From positions 62,001-126,000 of the forward strand of contig CAYZMG010000001.1 of assembly GCA_964479465.1 (NCBI GenBank): a stretch of DNA of 64,000 nucleotides. The letters run 5' to 3'. Positions 42,786 to 51,181 of this stretch are shown here, one piece after another. The notes beneath the pieces are model-generated. The model was given only the letters and a program-made list of their open reading frames with translations. It searched no databases and was not told the origin of the DNA. The DNA comes from CADCTB01 sp964479465. GTDB lineage: Bacteria > Actinomycetota > Acidimicrobiia > Acidimicrobiales > AC-14. The position numbers were made by a program, and so were the translations under genes. Each line of letters begins with the position of its first letter. Position 1 is the stretch's first letter.

Positions 42786-43985
42786 CTAGCTGGCGGGGGA
42801 GGCGGCGGCGACCAGGCGGACGACACCCAGGGGGATGCCTTCCTTGAAGTCGCTGACGCCGAAGGTGGCGTTCAGCGCGCCGGCGCCGGTAGCCGTGAGC
42901 TTGGCGACGGTGCCCTGCAGGACCACGTCGGAGCCCTCCATGCTGACCTTGACGTCGGTGCCGTCGAGGCTGAGCACCGGGATGCCGAACGTGCCGCCGG
43001 AGGAGGCGGTGAGGATCGAGTTGCCCGGGTCGACCACGAAATCGGTGAGGTCGATGGACGTGTTGCCCTTGCTGAAGCGGAGGCCGCTGGCCTCGTGCAG
43101 CACGGTGCCGGCGATGTAGCCCGGCTTGTAGCCGAGGTCGGAGTGGATGGCGGCGAAGCCGCCGGTGATCGGGAAGGACACCGTCGACGTGGCGCTGTCG
43201 AACGTGGCCGAGCCGATGGGGGCGACGGCCACGCCGAGGGACCCCAGGGCCTTGGCGGTGCCGGCGTCAAGGGTCACGTTGGTGGCCTTGCCGTCCAGGC
43301 GGGAAATGCGGGCGGTCTTGTCGGCGACGGCGTCGTAGGTCGTGGCGTCGCCCTTGGCCACCAGGCGAACAGTGCCCAGGGGGATGCCGGCCTTGAGGGC
43401 CGAGACGTTGAACGCCTGGTTCAGGGCGCCGGCTGCGGTGTCGGTGAGCTTGGCGACGGTGCCCTGCAAGACCACGTTGGAGCCCTCCATGCTGACCGCG
43501 ACGTTGGTGCCGTCGAGAGTCAGGAGGGGGACCTTCGGAGTCCCGCCGACGGTGCCGTAGAGGACGGAGTTGCCGGGATCGACCACGAAGTCCCCCAGCT
43601 CGACCTTGGTGGAGCCGGCGGAGAGGCTGAAGCCGCTTCCCTCGTGGGCGATGGAGCCCTGGATGTATCCGGGCTTGACGTTCAGGTCGCTGTGAATCTC
43701 GGCGTAGCCGGAGGTGATCGGAAAGGTGATCGTCGAGGTTGACGCCTCGAAAGTGGCGCTTCCGCTCGGGGCCAGGGCGACGCCGAGGGACTTCAGCGCC
43801 TCTGCGGTGCCGGCGTCGATCTTCACCGACGTCCCGATTCCCGAGAGGCTGGGAATGGCCGTGACCGTGTTCGTGCCGGCATCAGAGGCATTCGAAGTCG
43901 ACGCGTTGTCGTCGCCGCAGGCCACGCCGGTCAGAGCGAGGGCCCCGGCGAGCGCGGCGATGGACGCCTTTGTCTTGAAGGACAT
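42786..43985 (-). CDS. Lipoprotein with two tandem homologous domains
   Basis: 399 residues. The lipoprotein signal ends in LALTGVAC. The mature protein is an internal duplication: residues of about 50-215 and 235-395 align throughout (ITFPITSGYAEIHSDLNVKP with VSFPITGGFAAIHSDLGYKP; ELGDFVVDPGNSVL with DLTDFVVDPGNSIL; SMEGSNVVLQGTVAKLT with SMEGSDVVLQGTVAKLT). The predicted fold is beta-rich. Function unknown; a cell-surface binding protein is likely. It has its own promoter region (43986-44110) and a hairpin downstream. Confidence 0.8.
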   Translation of the reverse strand: MSFKTKASIAALAGALALTGVACGDDNASTSNASDAGTNTVTAIPSLSGIGTSVKIDAGTAEALKSLGVALAPSGSATFEASTSTITFPITSGYAEIHSDLNVKPGYIQGSIAHEGSGFSLSAGSTKVELGDFVVDPGNSVLYGTVGGTPKVPLLTLDGTNVAVSMEGSNVVLQGTVAKLTDTAAGALNQAFNVSALKAGIPLGTVRLVAKGDATTYDAVADKTARISRLDGKATNVTLDAGTAKALGSLGVAVAPIGSATFDSATSTVSFPITGGFAAIHSDLGYKPGYIAGTVLHEASGLRFSKGNTSIDLTDFVVDPGNSILTASSGGTFGIPVLSLDGTDVKVSMEGSDVVLQGTVAKLTATGAGALNATFGVSDFKEGIPLGVVRLVAAASPAS

Positions 43986-44110
43986 TGTTCTCTCTTTCTT
44001 TCGCTGACCCGCGAAATGTTGGGAACGGGCTCAGGGGGTTTCCGTTGTCTGTTCTACGGATCAACCCCAACGCCCGTATGAAAGAACGTGGAGCGGGATT
44101 CGCGCCCCGA

Positions 44111-44596
44111 CTACCGGAGGGCGTCCGCCGGCAGATGCTCTGTGAGGTCGACTTCGAAGTCGCCGCCGGCGTCCTCGCTCAGCCGCATCACGGCACGACT
44201 CGACGCCCACAGCCGCGCCAGGAGCGGGTCGACGGGCTGCGGGCGGCCGTTGTCGGCGACCCGGAGGCCGACGTCGAGGCTGAGGCGCCGGCTGCGGTCG
44301 GGGCCCTCAGGATCGAGAAGCTGGCCGATGGTGACGCCAAGACAGAGGGCGAGGCCGAACAGCTCGTCCACGGTGACGTTGCGGGTCCGACCCTCCACTG
44401 CGCTCACCGTCGAGCGCCCCCACCCGTGGTTCAAGGAGGTCATCTGGGCGGCGAGGCCGTCCTGGGTCAGCTGGCGCAGGAGTCGGTAGGCCCGCAGGTT
44501 GGCGGCGAGCGCGTCCGATGGACGCCCCAGACCTACCGCTGGCTGCCCGGCGTTCCTGACATATGGCCCTCGAGCAGTGGGCCGGCGGTGTTCCAC
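44111..44596 (-). CDS. XRE-family transcriptional regulator
   Basis: 161 residues from GTG 44596, which has AAAGGAAG seven bases upstream. The helix-turn-helix domain LAANLRAYRLLRQLTQDGLA, STVSAVEGRTRNVTVDEL and FGLALCLGVTIGQLLDP is typical Cro/CI type. The remaining 80 residues have no recognised ligand domain. A very long frame running upstream to 46396 is antisense to the pentein gene and rejected. Confidence 0.82.
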   Translation of the reverse strand: MEHRRPTARGPYVRNAGQPAVGLGRPSDALAANLRAYRLLRQLTQDGLAAQMTSLNHGWGRSTVSAVEGRTRNVTVDELFGLALCLGVTIGQLLDPEGPDRSRRLSLDVGLRVADNGRPQPVDPLLARLWASSRAVMRLSEDAGGDFEVDLTEHLPADALR

Positions 44597-44668
44597 GCTG
44601 TGCTTCCTTTCGGATCTCTTGGGATGACCGCCGGCCCGGCCACTGCTCGACCGGGTCCCAGGAGTGTA

Positions 44669-44683
44669 ATCAGCGTGACTGAT
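44669..44683. promoter_or_regulatory. Possible operator dyad upstream of the XRE regulator
   Basis: ATCAG-CGTGA-CTGAT is a 5-bp inverted repeat, next to AGTGTA, whose complement TACACT could be a -10 box for the minus-strand regulator gene. Position fits autoregulation, but the dyad is short. Confidence 0.3.
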
Positions 44684-44712
44684 GTCAGATCGAACGAGCT
44701 GTGAACTTTCGG

Positions 44713-44919
44713 TTACTTCGCCAGGACGTTGATGGCCTGGGCCCAGAGGACGAACTTGTTGGTCGCCAGCTCCCGGATGGTGTCGATCCCGAAGGCAGCC
44801 TTGAGGTGCTCGGCGTCGCTCTCGGATACGCCCTGGAGCGCGGAGACGGGCGCCGTGGCCAGGTCGGCGAAGTCGGCGTTCTCGTAGGCCTTGTCCAGGA
44901 ACTTGGCGAGGTCTGCCAT
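44713..44919 (-). CDS. Small helix-hairpin-helix-like protein
   Basis: 68 residues from ATG 44919 with GGAGGAG upstream. The sequence SALQGVSESDAEHLKAAFGI and DTIRELATNKFVLWAQAI resembles the helical hairpin modules in DNA-binding and DUF4332-like proteins (Gly-Val-Ser-x-x-Asp, then IxTIxEL). I recall similar short proteins in actinobacteria without assigned function. Divergent from the pentein gene. Confidence 0.65.
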   Translation of the reverse strand: MADLAKFLDKAYENADFADLATAPVSALQGVSESDAEHLKAAFGIDTIRELATNKFVLWAQAINVLAK

Positions 44920-45016
44920 GAGGTTCTCCTCCGGGAGTGGTTGGGTACGCCGGCACCGTACCCCGCCGCCCGCCGGCAGCGGGACGTAGCATCCTGGCGA
45001 CCAAGGGGGTTCGGCC

Positions 45017-46429
45017 ATGGCCAGTCCCAACCTGTACCGCCGGCTCGTTCCAGATGCGCCGCCGTACCGGCGCACGGACGGCGACGTCTTCGCCACCCCG
45101 GAGGATGAGCGCCGGGCCCAGCTGGCGTCCCGCCTGACGCCACGCGTCGCCAAGCCCGGACTCCAACGGCCGAGCCTGGTCTCGTCGTGGCGGGGCGCCA
45201 TAGAGGAGGTCCTGTTCGCCTTCCCGACCTACGGCGTGGCCAGTCCCGAGCTGTCCGCCGGCTACCGGTCGGTCATCGCCGCCATGCGCCCGGGGACGCG
45301 GTTCGTCGTGGTCCACCACGAGTCGAGGCGGTTCGACGTGGCCGAGTGGTTCGAGGACGCCGGCCACCCCCCCGGCAACATCACCTACGTCCCGCTGCCC
45401 GACTACGTCACCTTCACCGACTGGGCCGAGGACGCCTACGTCGCCCTGCTCGACGGCGAGGACGGTACGGCGTACCTGATGGAGCCGTGGGAGTTCCCCC
45501 GGGCCGGCGACGCCCTGATCTCGGAGTCGGTGCAGGAGCATGTCAGCCTCCGCTCCGCCCAAGCCCCGCTCATCTTCCAGGGCGGGAACTGCCTCATCGG
45601 CGACGGCTTCTGGCTGCTCGGCAAGGACTACTTCGCCGACAGCGTCGCCCTCGTGGAGGGCCGGAACGCACCGGTGACCGTCCCGCCGGGCACGACGACG
45701 GCGGAGTTCGTCACCCGCCTCTTCGCCGACTATGTCGACGCCGGCCGGGAGCTGATCGTGGTCGGCACCGAGCGACCGATCCCCCTGCGGGAGTTCTACG
45801 GCACCCGCGAGGACGACGTCTTCTACCTCGACATCGCCGGCGACGGCGTCGGCACCTACCAGCCCATCTTCCACATCGACATGTTCATTACCGTGCTGGG
45901 GCCCGACGCCGTGCTCGTGGGCAGCCCCGCGCTGGGCGACGAGCTCCTGGGCAGGCGGTCGCCGTTCGCTCTCCACGACGTCTACGACGGCATTGCCGGC
46001 CGGCTGGCGAAGACCGGTATGGAGGTGCACAGGAACCCCCTGATCCACCGCCCGCAGATCGGCTCGTACTTCTCCGTGGTCGAGCTCCGCTTCATGGCCA
46101 ACCAGCCGGGGAACGAGGCGCTGCTCGATGCCGTCAACGATCTCCTCGCCCTCGGGGCCCGGGAGCACGACATCGCCCGGGCCCGCACGTGGCACCACAT
46201 CACCTGGAACAACTGCCTGGTGGAGAGCGCCGCCGGCCTGGGCCAACACGTGTACCTGCCGACCTACGGCCACTTCCCCAACGAGGAGCTGGAACCCATC
46301 GACGCCGAGATGAAAGCGCTCTGGGAACGGTTGGGCTTCGACGTCCACATGCTCGCGGACTTCAACGCCTTCGCACGGCGCCAAGGTGTGGTCCACTGCA
46401 TCAAGAAATACTTACGACGTGGTGAGTGA
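45017..46429 (+). CDS. Pentein-fold guanidino-modifying enzyme (divergent agmatine-deiminase-like)
   Basis: 470 residues. The pattern of the pentein (amidinotransferase/deiminase) superfamily is recognisable: WAEDAYV in the position of the substrate-binding acidic residue, FQGGNCLIGDGFWLL (Gln188-Gly-Gly-Asn), His286-x-Asp in HIDMFITVLGP, and a near-C-terminal Cys461 in VVHCIKKYLRR. These correspond to the His/Asp/Cys catalytic set of peptidyl-arginine and agmatine deiminases. Overall identity to standard agmatine deiminase seems low and the protein is about 100 residues longer, so the substrate is open. Followed after 24 bp by ppk2. Confidence 0.65.
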   Translation: MASPNLYRRLVPDAPPYRRTDGDVFATPEDERRAQLASRLTPRVAKPGLQRPSLVSSWRGAIEEVLFAFPTYGVASPELSAGYRSVIAAMRPGTRFVVVHHESRRFDVAEWFEDAGHPPGNITYVPLPDYVTFTDWAEDAYVALLDGEDGTAYLMEPWEFPRAGDALISESVQEHVSLRSAQAPLIFQGGNCLIGDGFWLLGKDYFADSVALVEGRNAPVTVPPGTTTAEFVTRLFADYVDAGRELIVVGTERPIPLREFYGTREDDVFYLDIAGDGVGTYQPIFHIDMFITVLGPDAVLVGSPALGDELLGRRSPFALHDVYDGIAGRLAKTGMEVHRNPLIHRPQIGSYFSVVELRFMANQPGNEALLDAVNDLLALGAREHDIARARTWHHITWNNCLVESAAGLGQHVYLPTYGHFPNEELEPIDAEMKALWERLGFDVHMLADFNAFARRQGVVHCIKKYLRRGE

Positions 46430-46453
46430 CGGCACGCAGCACAGGAGGAACAG

Positions 46454-47308
46454 ATGCCGGATGGCGCAGGGAAGAAGGCTCACAGCGAGCCGCACATCGA
46501 GCGCCTCCCCCGCAAGGCGTATGAGAAGGAGCTGTTCCGGCTCCAGGCCGAGACGGTCAAGCTCCAGGAGTGGGTCCGCCAGGAGGGCGCCCGCCTCGTG
46601 GTCATCTTTGAGGGGCGCGACGCCGCCGGAAAGGGCAGTGCCATCAAGCGCCTGACCCAGTACCTCAACCCCCGGGTGGCGCGCATCGTCGCCCTGCCGG
46701 CACCCACCGACCGCCAGCAGAGCCGCTGGTACTTCCAGCGCTACGTGGAGCACCTGCCCTCGGCCGGCGAGATCGTGATCTTCGACCGGAGCTGGTACAA
46801 CCGGGGCGGCGTCGAACGGGTCATGGGGTACTGCACGCCGGACGAGTACCGGCGCTTCCTCCACCAGTGCCCGATCTTCGAGCGGCTCCTCGTCGAGGAC
46901 GGCATCCTGCTGCGCAAGTACTGGTTCTCGGTCAGCCCGGAGGAGCAGGAGCGCCGCTTCCGCCGCCGGCTCGAGGATCCCATGCGCCGGTGGAAGCTCT
47001 CGCCGCTCGACCTGGAGTCCCTGAGCCGGTGGGACGAGTACTCCCGGGCCAAGGACGAGATGTTCGTCCACACCGACATCCCGGAGACGCCATGGCACGT
47101 CGTCGAGAGCGACGACAAGCGCCGCGGCCGCGTCAACATGATCGCCCACCTGCTCTCGTCTCTGCCCTACTACGACGTCGCACGCATCCCGCTGGCCCTG
47201 CCACCCCGATCCAAGCGTGCCGGGTATGAGCGGCCGGACCGATCGACGCAGCAGTACGTTCCCGACCACGCCGCTGAGCTGCTCAAGACACAAGGGGGAT
47301 CCAAATGA
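46454..47308 (+). CDS. ppk2: Polyphosphate kinase 2
   Basis: 284 residues, AGGAGG-type site upstream. Transfers phosphate between polyphosphate and nucleotides. Walker A GRDAAGKG (54-61), Walker B VIFDRSWYNR (Asp111), the lid-region arginines in FSVSPEEQERRFRRRLEDP and the conserved WKLSPLDLES, RWDEYSRAKDEM block. Single-domain form of about 280-300 residues. Overlaps the next start by ATGA. Confidence 0.93.
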   Translation: MPDGAGKKAHSEPHIERLPRKAYEKELFRLQAETVKLQEWVRQEGARLVVIFEGRDAAGKGSAIKRLTQYLNPRVARIVALPAPTDRQQSRWYFQRYVEHLPSAGEIVIFDRSWYNRGGVERVMGYCTPDEYRRFLHQCPIFERLLVEDGILLRKYWFSVSPEEQERRFRRRLEDPMRRWKLSPLDLESLSRWDEYSRAKDEMFVHTDIPETPWHVVESDDKRRGRVNMIAHLLSSLPYYDVARIPLALPPRSKRAGYERPDRSTQQYVPDHAAELLKTQGGSK

Positions 47309-47724
47309 AGAAGTCCAACCTGGCGCTCATCCAGGCCCGGTACGAGGCCGTCAACGCCCACGACCTCGACCGCTTCCAGAGCTTCTACGCCGACAGAGTG
47401 GTCTGGAGAGACCCGGCCACCGCCCGGCCGGCCAAGGGCCCGCGGGCGGTTCGCCGCCGGCTGGAGACGTGGATCGGTGCCGTCCCCAACCTCAAGTGGA
47501 ACCTCGACGAGCTCTTCGGCGAGGGCGACCGCCTTTGCGCCCAGTTCACCTTCACCGGCACCCACCGGGGCCCGCTGCTTGACGGTCGGGGCAACGAGCT
47601 CGCTCCGGGCCGCAAGGGGCTGCGCATCCGGGGAGCCGGCGTGTACGTCATCGACGCCGGCAAGATCGTGGACTCCTCTATCTACTTCGACCTCGGCGCC
47701 TTCGGAGTCCCGGCTACGGCGTAG
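47305..47724 (+). CDS. NTF2-like/SnoaL-like ester-cyclase family protein
   Basis: 139 residues. NLALIQARYEAVNAHDLDRF, FYADRVVWRDPA, VRRRLETWIGAVPNLKW and YVIDAGKIVDSSIYFDL match the cone-shaped NTF2/SnoaL fold. Coupled to ppk2 by an ATGA overlap. The family includes cyclases, isomerases and binding proteins, so no reaction is assigned. Confidence 0.8.
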   Translation: MKKSNLALIQARYEAVNAHDLDRFQSFYADRVVWRDPATARPAKGPRAVRRRLETWIGAVPNLKWNLDELFGEGDRLCAQFTFTGTHRGPLLDGRGNELAPGRKGLRIRGAGVYVIDAGKIVDSSIYFDLGAFGVPATA

Positions 47725-47772
47725 TGGCGCAGCGAAGGCGAGCCCCGGCGACGGTGCCCTACCTCGAGGCGG

Positions 47773-47922
47773 CTAGAGCCCTCCGGTAAGCAGGAGAACC
47801 AGCAGGATGATGAGGAGCACCCCGCCCAGACCGATGCCGCCCGTGCGGTACCTCCCGCCGCCATAGCCAAAACCCCCTGCCAGAACCAAGACGATGAGCA
47901 CGATCAGCAGGATGGTGAGCAT
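47773..47922 (-). CDS. 49-residue DUF3309-like membrane peptide
   Basis: Two hydrophobic helices (MLTILLIVLIVLVLAGG and GLGGVLLIILLVLLL) around a Gly/Tyr/Arg-rich loop GYGGGRYRTGG. This is the characteristic pattern of DUF3309 proteins of about 50 residues, widespread but uncharacterised. The ATG at 47922 gives this length; upstream sequence in frame is not membrane-like. Confidence 0.65.
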   Translation of the reverse strand: MLTILLIVLIVLVLAGGFGYGGGRYRTGGIGLGGVLLIILLVLLLTGGL

Positions 47923-48047
47923 GGTGATGGTGTTCCCCCCAACGGAGGCGACAAACCGACGGGCACGGGCCGGCCTGGCAGGATCACGGGGGGCACGCGA
48001 TCGTGTCGATCCAAAGCTCCGGCGTCCGTCCGGTGAGGAGAGCAGAC

Positions 48048-48773
48048 GTGGACCTGGACGAGTACGCCCGCATGGCACGAGCCGAGAACCGCCACTGGTG
48101 GTACCGGGCCACCCGGGCACTGCTGGCGGAGGCCTTCGCCCCGCTCATCCCCGTGGGGTCGCGAGTTCTCGACGCCGGGTGCGGCACCGGCGCAACCGGC
48201 GCGTGGATGGCCGAACGCCACGAGGTGGTCGGGGTCGACTCGGAGCCCGTCGCGGTCAGACTGTACGCCGACCAGCATCCTGCGACGCGGCTGGTCAACG
48301 CCGACATCAGCACCCTTCCACTGCGCGACGCTTCCGTGGACGCGGTCCTCTGCGTCACTGTCCTGTGCCACCGCGCCATCACCGATCCGGAAGCGAGTGT
48401 CGCAGAGCTGGTCCGCGTGATGCGCCCTGGCGGCGTGATCTGCGTGCTTGAGCCCGGCATCCGGCGGTTGCGACGAGCCCACGATCGCGCTGTCCATGTC
48501 GAACGGCGCTTCGCCGTCGGAGACATGCGCGCCTTGCTGGAGCACAACGGGTGCCGGGTGCTGCGTGCATCCGGGGCGTACTCCTTCCTCGTCCCAGCCG
48601 CCGCGCTGAAGGCAGTGATGGAGCGCGGTCGGTCGGCAAGCGACCTGGAGGGCCAGGGAGGGGCGCTGGGAACGGTGCTGGGTGGCGCGGCCAGGGTGGA
48701 GCGGCTTTGGCTGCGACGGCACGGGATCCCCGCCGGACTGTCGGTGTGGGCCGTCGCCACCAAGGCGAGCTGA
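48048..48773 (+). CDS. Class I SAM-dependent methyltransferase
   Basis: 241 residues from GTG 48048, with GAGGAG eight bases upstream; a GTG at 48003 is in frame. N-terminus LDEYARMARAENRHWWYRA is characteristic of a methyltransferase subgroup next to glycosyltransferases. Motif I RVLDAGCGTGATGAWMAE, then VVGVDSEPVAV, LVNADISTLPLRDASVDAVL and RVMRPGGVICVLEPG. Convergent with the glycan operon. Confidence 0.85.
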   Translation: MDLDEYARMARAENRHWWYRATRALLAEAFAPLIPVGSRVLDAGCGTGATGAWMAERHEVVGVDSEPVAVRLYADQHPATRLVNADISTLPLRDASVDAVLCVTVLCHRAITDPEASVAELVRVMRPGGVICVLEPGIRRLRRAHDRAVHVERRFAVGDMRALLEHNGCRVLRASGAYSFLVPAAALKAVMERGRSASDLEGQGGALGTVLGGAARVERLWLRRHGIPAGLSVWAVATKAS

Positions 48774-48802
48774 CCGCCGGCCCGTAGCGGATGCGCCGGC
48801 GC

Positions 48803-50419
48803 TCAATCACCGGCGCTGCCCGACCTCATCGGGGCCGGCCGCTGCGGGTCCGGACCGGTCCGCCAGAGGTCGCACACCCCCAGCTTGGCGACGAGGTAGC
48901 TGTGGGCACGCACTGCGGCGATCACACGCTCCGGTTCCAGCTCCGGTGTGTAGTCGTGGCCGATGCAGGTGTACCGGATCGTCTGGTTCCTCAACGCGGC
49001 CCCGACTGCGGCCAGGCCCTCCTCCCCGAACTCGAACGAGTCCGGGTAGTGGTAACGCGTGGGGTTTCGAAGATCGGCGGCGAGGTAGTAGAAGCCGGCG
49101 TCAAGGTGGAGGATCAGCACGTTGCGGTCAGGGCCGACGTGCCGGCGGATCTCCTCGGCCGCCAGCGTGGTACGACGCCAGTCGCCGGGCGGGGCCAGTG
49201 CGCCCTGGAAATGTCCGGTGCGCATCACCTCGAAGTCCCGCGCCGCGGATGCCTCCAGGTAGACGGCCAGACCAAACCATGTCACCGCGAACCCGAGGGC
49301 GCATGCTCCGAGAGCGGTGACCGCCTCGGGCCGAACCCGCCGCAGGGGCTGGAGAATCACGCTTGCGGATCCGATCAGCAGGGCCAGGGGCAGAGGAACC
49401 ACCCACGGCATGTGGTCCGCTCGCGGGAAAGCCAAGACCGCTGCGGCGAGGCAGAAGAGGAGGACCATGACAAGGCGGCCCCGGACGATTGACCGGGATC
49501 GAACGACGGCGATCAGGCCCAGCGCGCCGGCGAGTGGAACGAGTCCGTAGCTGCCGAAGTTCCGGATCTCCAAGGTCGACGCATGGGCCACTCCGTCGAT
49601 GAGCCGGCGCAGGAAGTAGCCGTACGGCACCGGGGCATCGATGAGCTGGGGGCCATCGCGGAGCTGGCGCACGAAGTCGCCACCGGCATCCTGTAGCAGC
49701 ACCGGCACCAGGCCGGCGAGCACGGTAAGCAGGCACGCGCCCGATGCGGTCAGTCCCGAGACCGCGAAGTCACGGAAGGCCACGCGTCTCTGAATGAGCG
49801 GTACGGCCATGGATCCAGCGGTGGCGACGATCGCTGCAGCCCCGATGTTGTACTTAGTCAGCGCACATGCGCCGGCTGCCACCCCCACAGCCGCGGCCAA
49901 GCGGACGAGTCGCCGGGACTTCTCGGGACCGGGGAGATCCTTCAGCGCCTCGTCCCAGTGGAGCACGAGGGCTGCGGTGACCGACGCGAAGGTGATGACG
50001 AGGGTGTTGTAGAGGCTGGAGGGCGTCGGTAGCGCGAACAGCAGGAGCGCGACCAGCAGGAGAAGCCGAGCTCGGCGGCCGGCGAACAGCATCCGGGCGA
50101 TGAACAGGTTTGCAGTGGCCGTTACTCCGAAGGCCACGGCCATGAGCGCCTTCAGCACGACGACGTTGACGCCGAAGATCGCCGCGGCACCGACGCCGGC
50201 GAAGAGGGCGAGAGGCGTCGGGAAGTACCGGATGTCGGTGTAGAGCACCTCGCCACGGAGCATCAGGTCGACGAGATGCAGGTTCCACGCTTCGTCTGCT
50301 CTGTTCACGCCGGCGAGCATCAGAGAGAGGAACGCCACCAACGTGGCGATGCCGAAGACCAGCACCGGGCCGGCGTGACGCCGCCACCGGCTCGGACGCG
50401 ACGCCGGACCGGCCGCCAT
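48803..50419 (-). CDS. Polytopic membrane protein, GT39/GT-C-like glycosyltransferase
   Basis: 538 residues. About eleven hydrophobic segments; the first is followed by NRADEAWNLHLVDLMLRGEVLYTDIRYFPTPL, an acidic first loop like that of GT-C enzymes (D-E in place of the catalytic D/E pair). The C-terminal 130 residues are soluble (VLILHLDAGFYYLAADLRNP). The ATG abuts the stop of the GT2 gene. Predicted to transfer a lipid-linked sugar on the outer membrane face. Confidence 0.68.
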   Translation of the reverse strand: MAAGPASRPSRWRRHAGPVLVFGIATLVAFLSLMLAGVNRADEAWNLHLVDLMLRGEVLYTDIRYFPTPLALFAGVGAAAIFGVNVVVLKALMAVAFGVTATANLFIARMLFAGRRARLLLLVALLLFALPTPSSLYNTLVITFASVTAALVLHWDEALKDLPGPEKSRRLVRLAAAVGVAAGACALTKYNIGAAAIVATAGSMAVPLIQRRVAFRDFAVSGLTASGACLLTVLAGLVPVLLQDAGGDFVRQLRDGPQLIDAPVPYGYFLRRLIDGVAHASTLEIRNFGSYGLVPLAGALGLIAVVRSRSIVRGRLVMVLLFCLAAAVLAFPRADHMPWVVPLPLALLIGSASVILQPLRRVRPEAVTALGACALGFAVTWFGLAVYLEASAARDFEVMRTGHFQGALAPPGDWRRTTLAAEEIRRHVGPDRNVLILHLDAGFYYLAADLRNPTRYHYPDSFEFGEEGLAAVGAALRNQTIRYTCIGHDYTPELEPERVIAAVRAHSYLVAKLGVCDLWRTGPDPQRPAPMRSGSAGD

Positions 50420-51181
50420 TCAGGAGACTGGCTGACGCAGCACTACCACTCGCCACCAGAGGACGAGGAGCTCCCAGACCGTGCGGGCGATGTGGGGGAT
50501 GCGGAAGAACTGCGATCTCCCGACCGGGCGCGCATAGTGGTGGACCGGCGTCTCCACGATGCGTGCGCCGGCGATCCTGCCCTTGTAGACCATTTCGGCG
50601 CAGACCGCCCCGCTGCTGCTGCCCAGCTGGAGGCGCTCCAACAGGTCCCGGCGGATCAGCCTGAAATCACAGTCGGTATCGGTAATGCCGACGCGGAAGA
50701 GGAGCCGGACGAGTCGGTGGTACGCCTCGCCGATCACCTTCCGGAACCATGCGTCCTGCCGGGTGACCTTCCACCCCTGGACCCAGTCCACGTCCTCGGC
50801 CGCCAACGCAAGAAGCGTGGTCACCTCGTCGGCGTCGTACTGGCCGTCGCCGTCGGTATAGAAGACCCACTCGAACCGGGCGGCCCCGAATCCGGACCGC
50901 AGGGCGGCGCCGTAGCCCCGGTTCCGGCTGTGGCGGACGACCCGTAGCTCGGCGACCGCCGTTTCCAGCTGGGTCAGGACCTCATCCGAGCCGTCCGTCG
51001 ACCCGTCGTCGACCACGACGATCTCGAACGGGAGGCCGCTGCGAGCGAGTGCGGCGTGCAGGCGCTGGACCATGGAACCGATCGTGGCCGCGTCGTTGAA
51101 GCAGGGAAGGACCCCCGAAACCGAGTGGACCGCCGGGTGGGAGAGCTCGGCGCGCCATGCATCGGGATCGACCTGGGTCAT
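50420..51181 (-). CDS. Family 2 glycosyltransferase
   Basis: 253 residues. GVLPCFNDAATIGSMVQRL, VVVDDGSTDGSDEVL, RNRGYGAALRSGF and YTDGDGQYDADEVTTLL define the GT-A domain; DTDCDFRLIRRDLLERL and the C-terminal hydrophobic TVWELLVLWWRVVVL resemble polyprenyl-phosphate hexose synthases. It could supply the donor for the downstream GT-C protein. Overlaps the aminotransferase stop by 4 bp. Confidence 0.87.
   Translation of the reverse strand: MTQVDPDAWRAELSHPAVHSVSGVLPCFNDAATIGSMVQRLHAALARSGLPFEIVVVDDGSTDGSDEVLTQLETAVAELRVVRHSRNRGYGAALRSGFGAARFEWVFYTDGDGQYDADEVTTLLALAAEDVDWVQGWKVTRQDAWFRKVIGEAYHRLVRLLFRVGITDTDCDFRLIRRDLLERLQLGSSSGAVCAEMVYKGRIAGARIVETPVHHYARPVGRSQFFRIPHIARTVWELLVLWWRVVVLRQPVS

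Noticed and set aside
44597..46396. N-terminal extension of the XRE regulator frame antisense to the pentein gene
   Set aside because: The HTH protein has a good GTG with ribosome site at 44596; the rest mirrors the pentein coding frame.
48003..48047. Upstream GTG start of the methyltransferase
   Set aside because: The GTG at 48048 has a better-placed GAGGAG site and gives the usual family N-terminus DEYARM; the longer form cannot be excluded.
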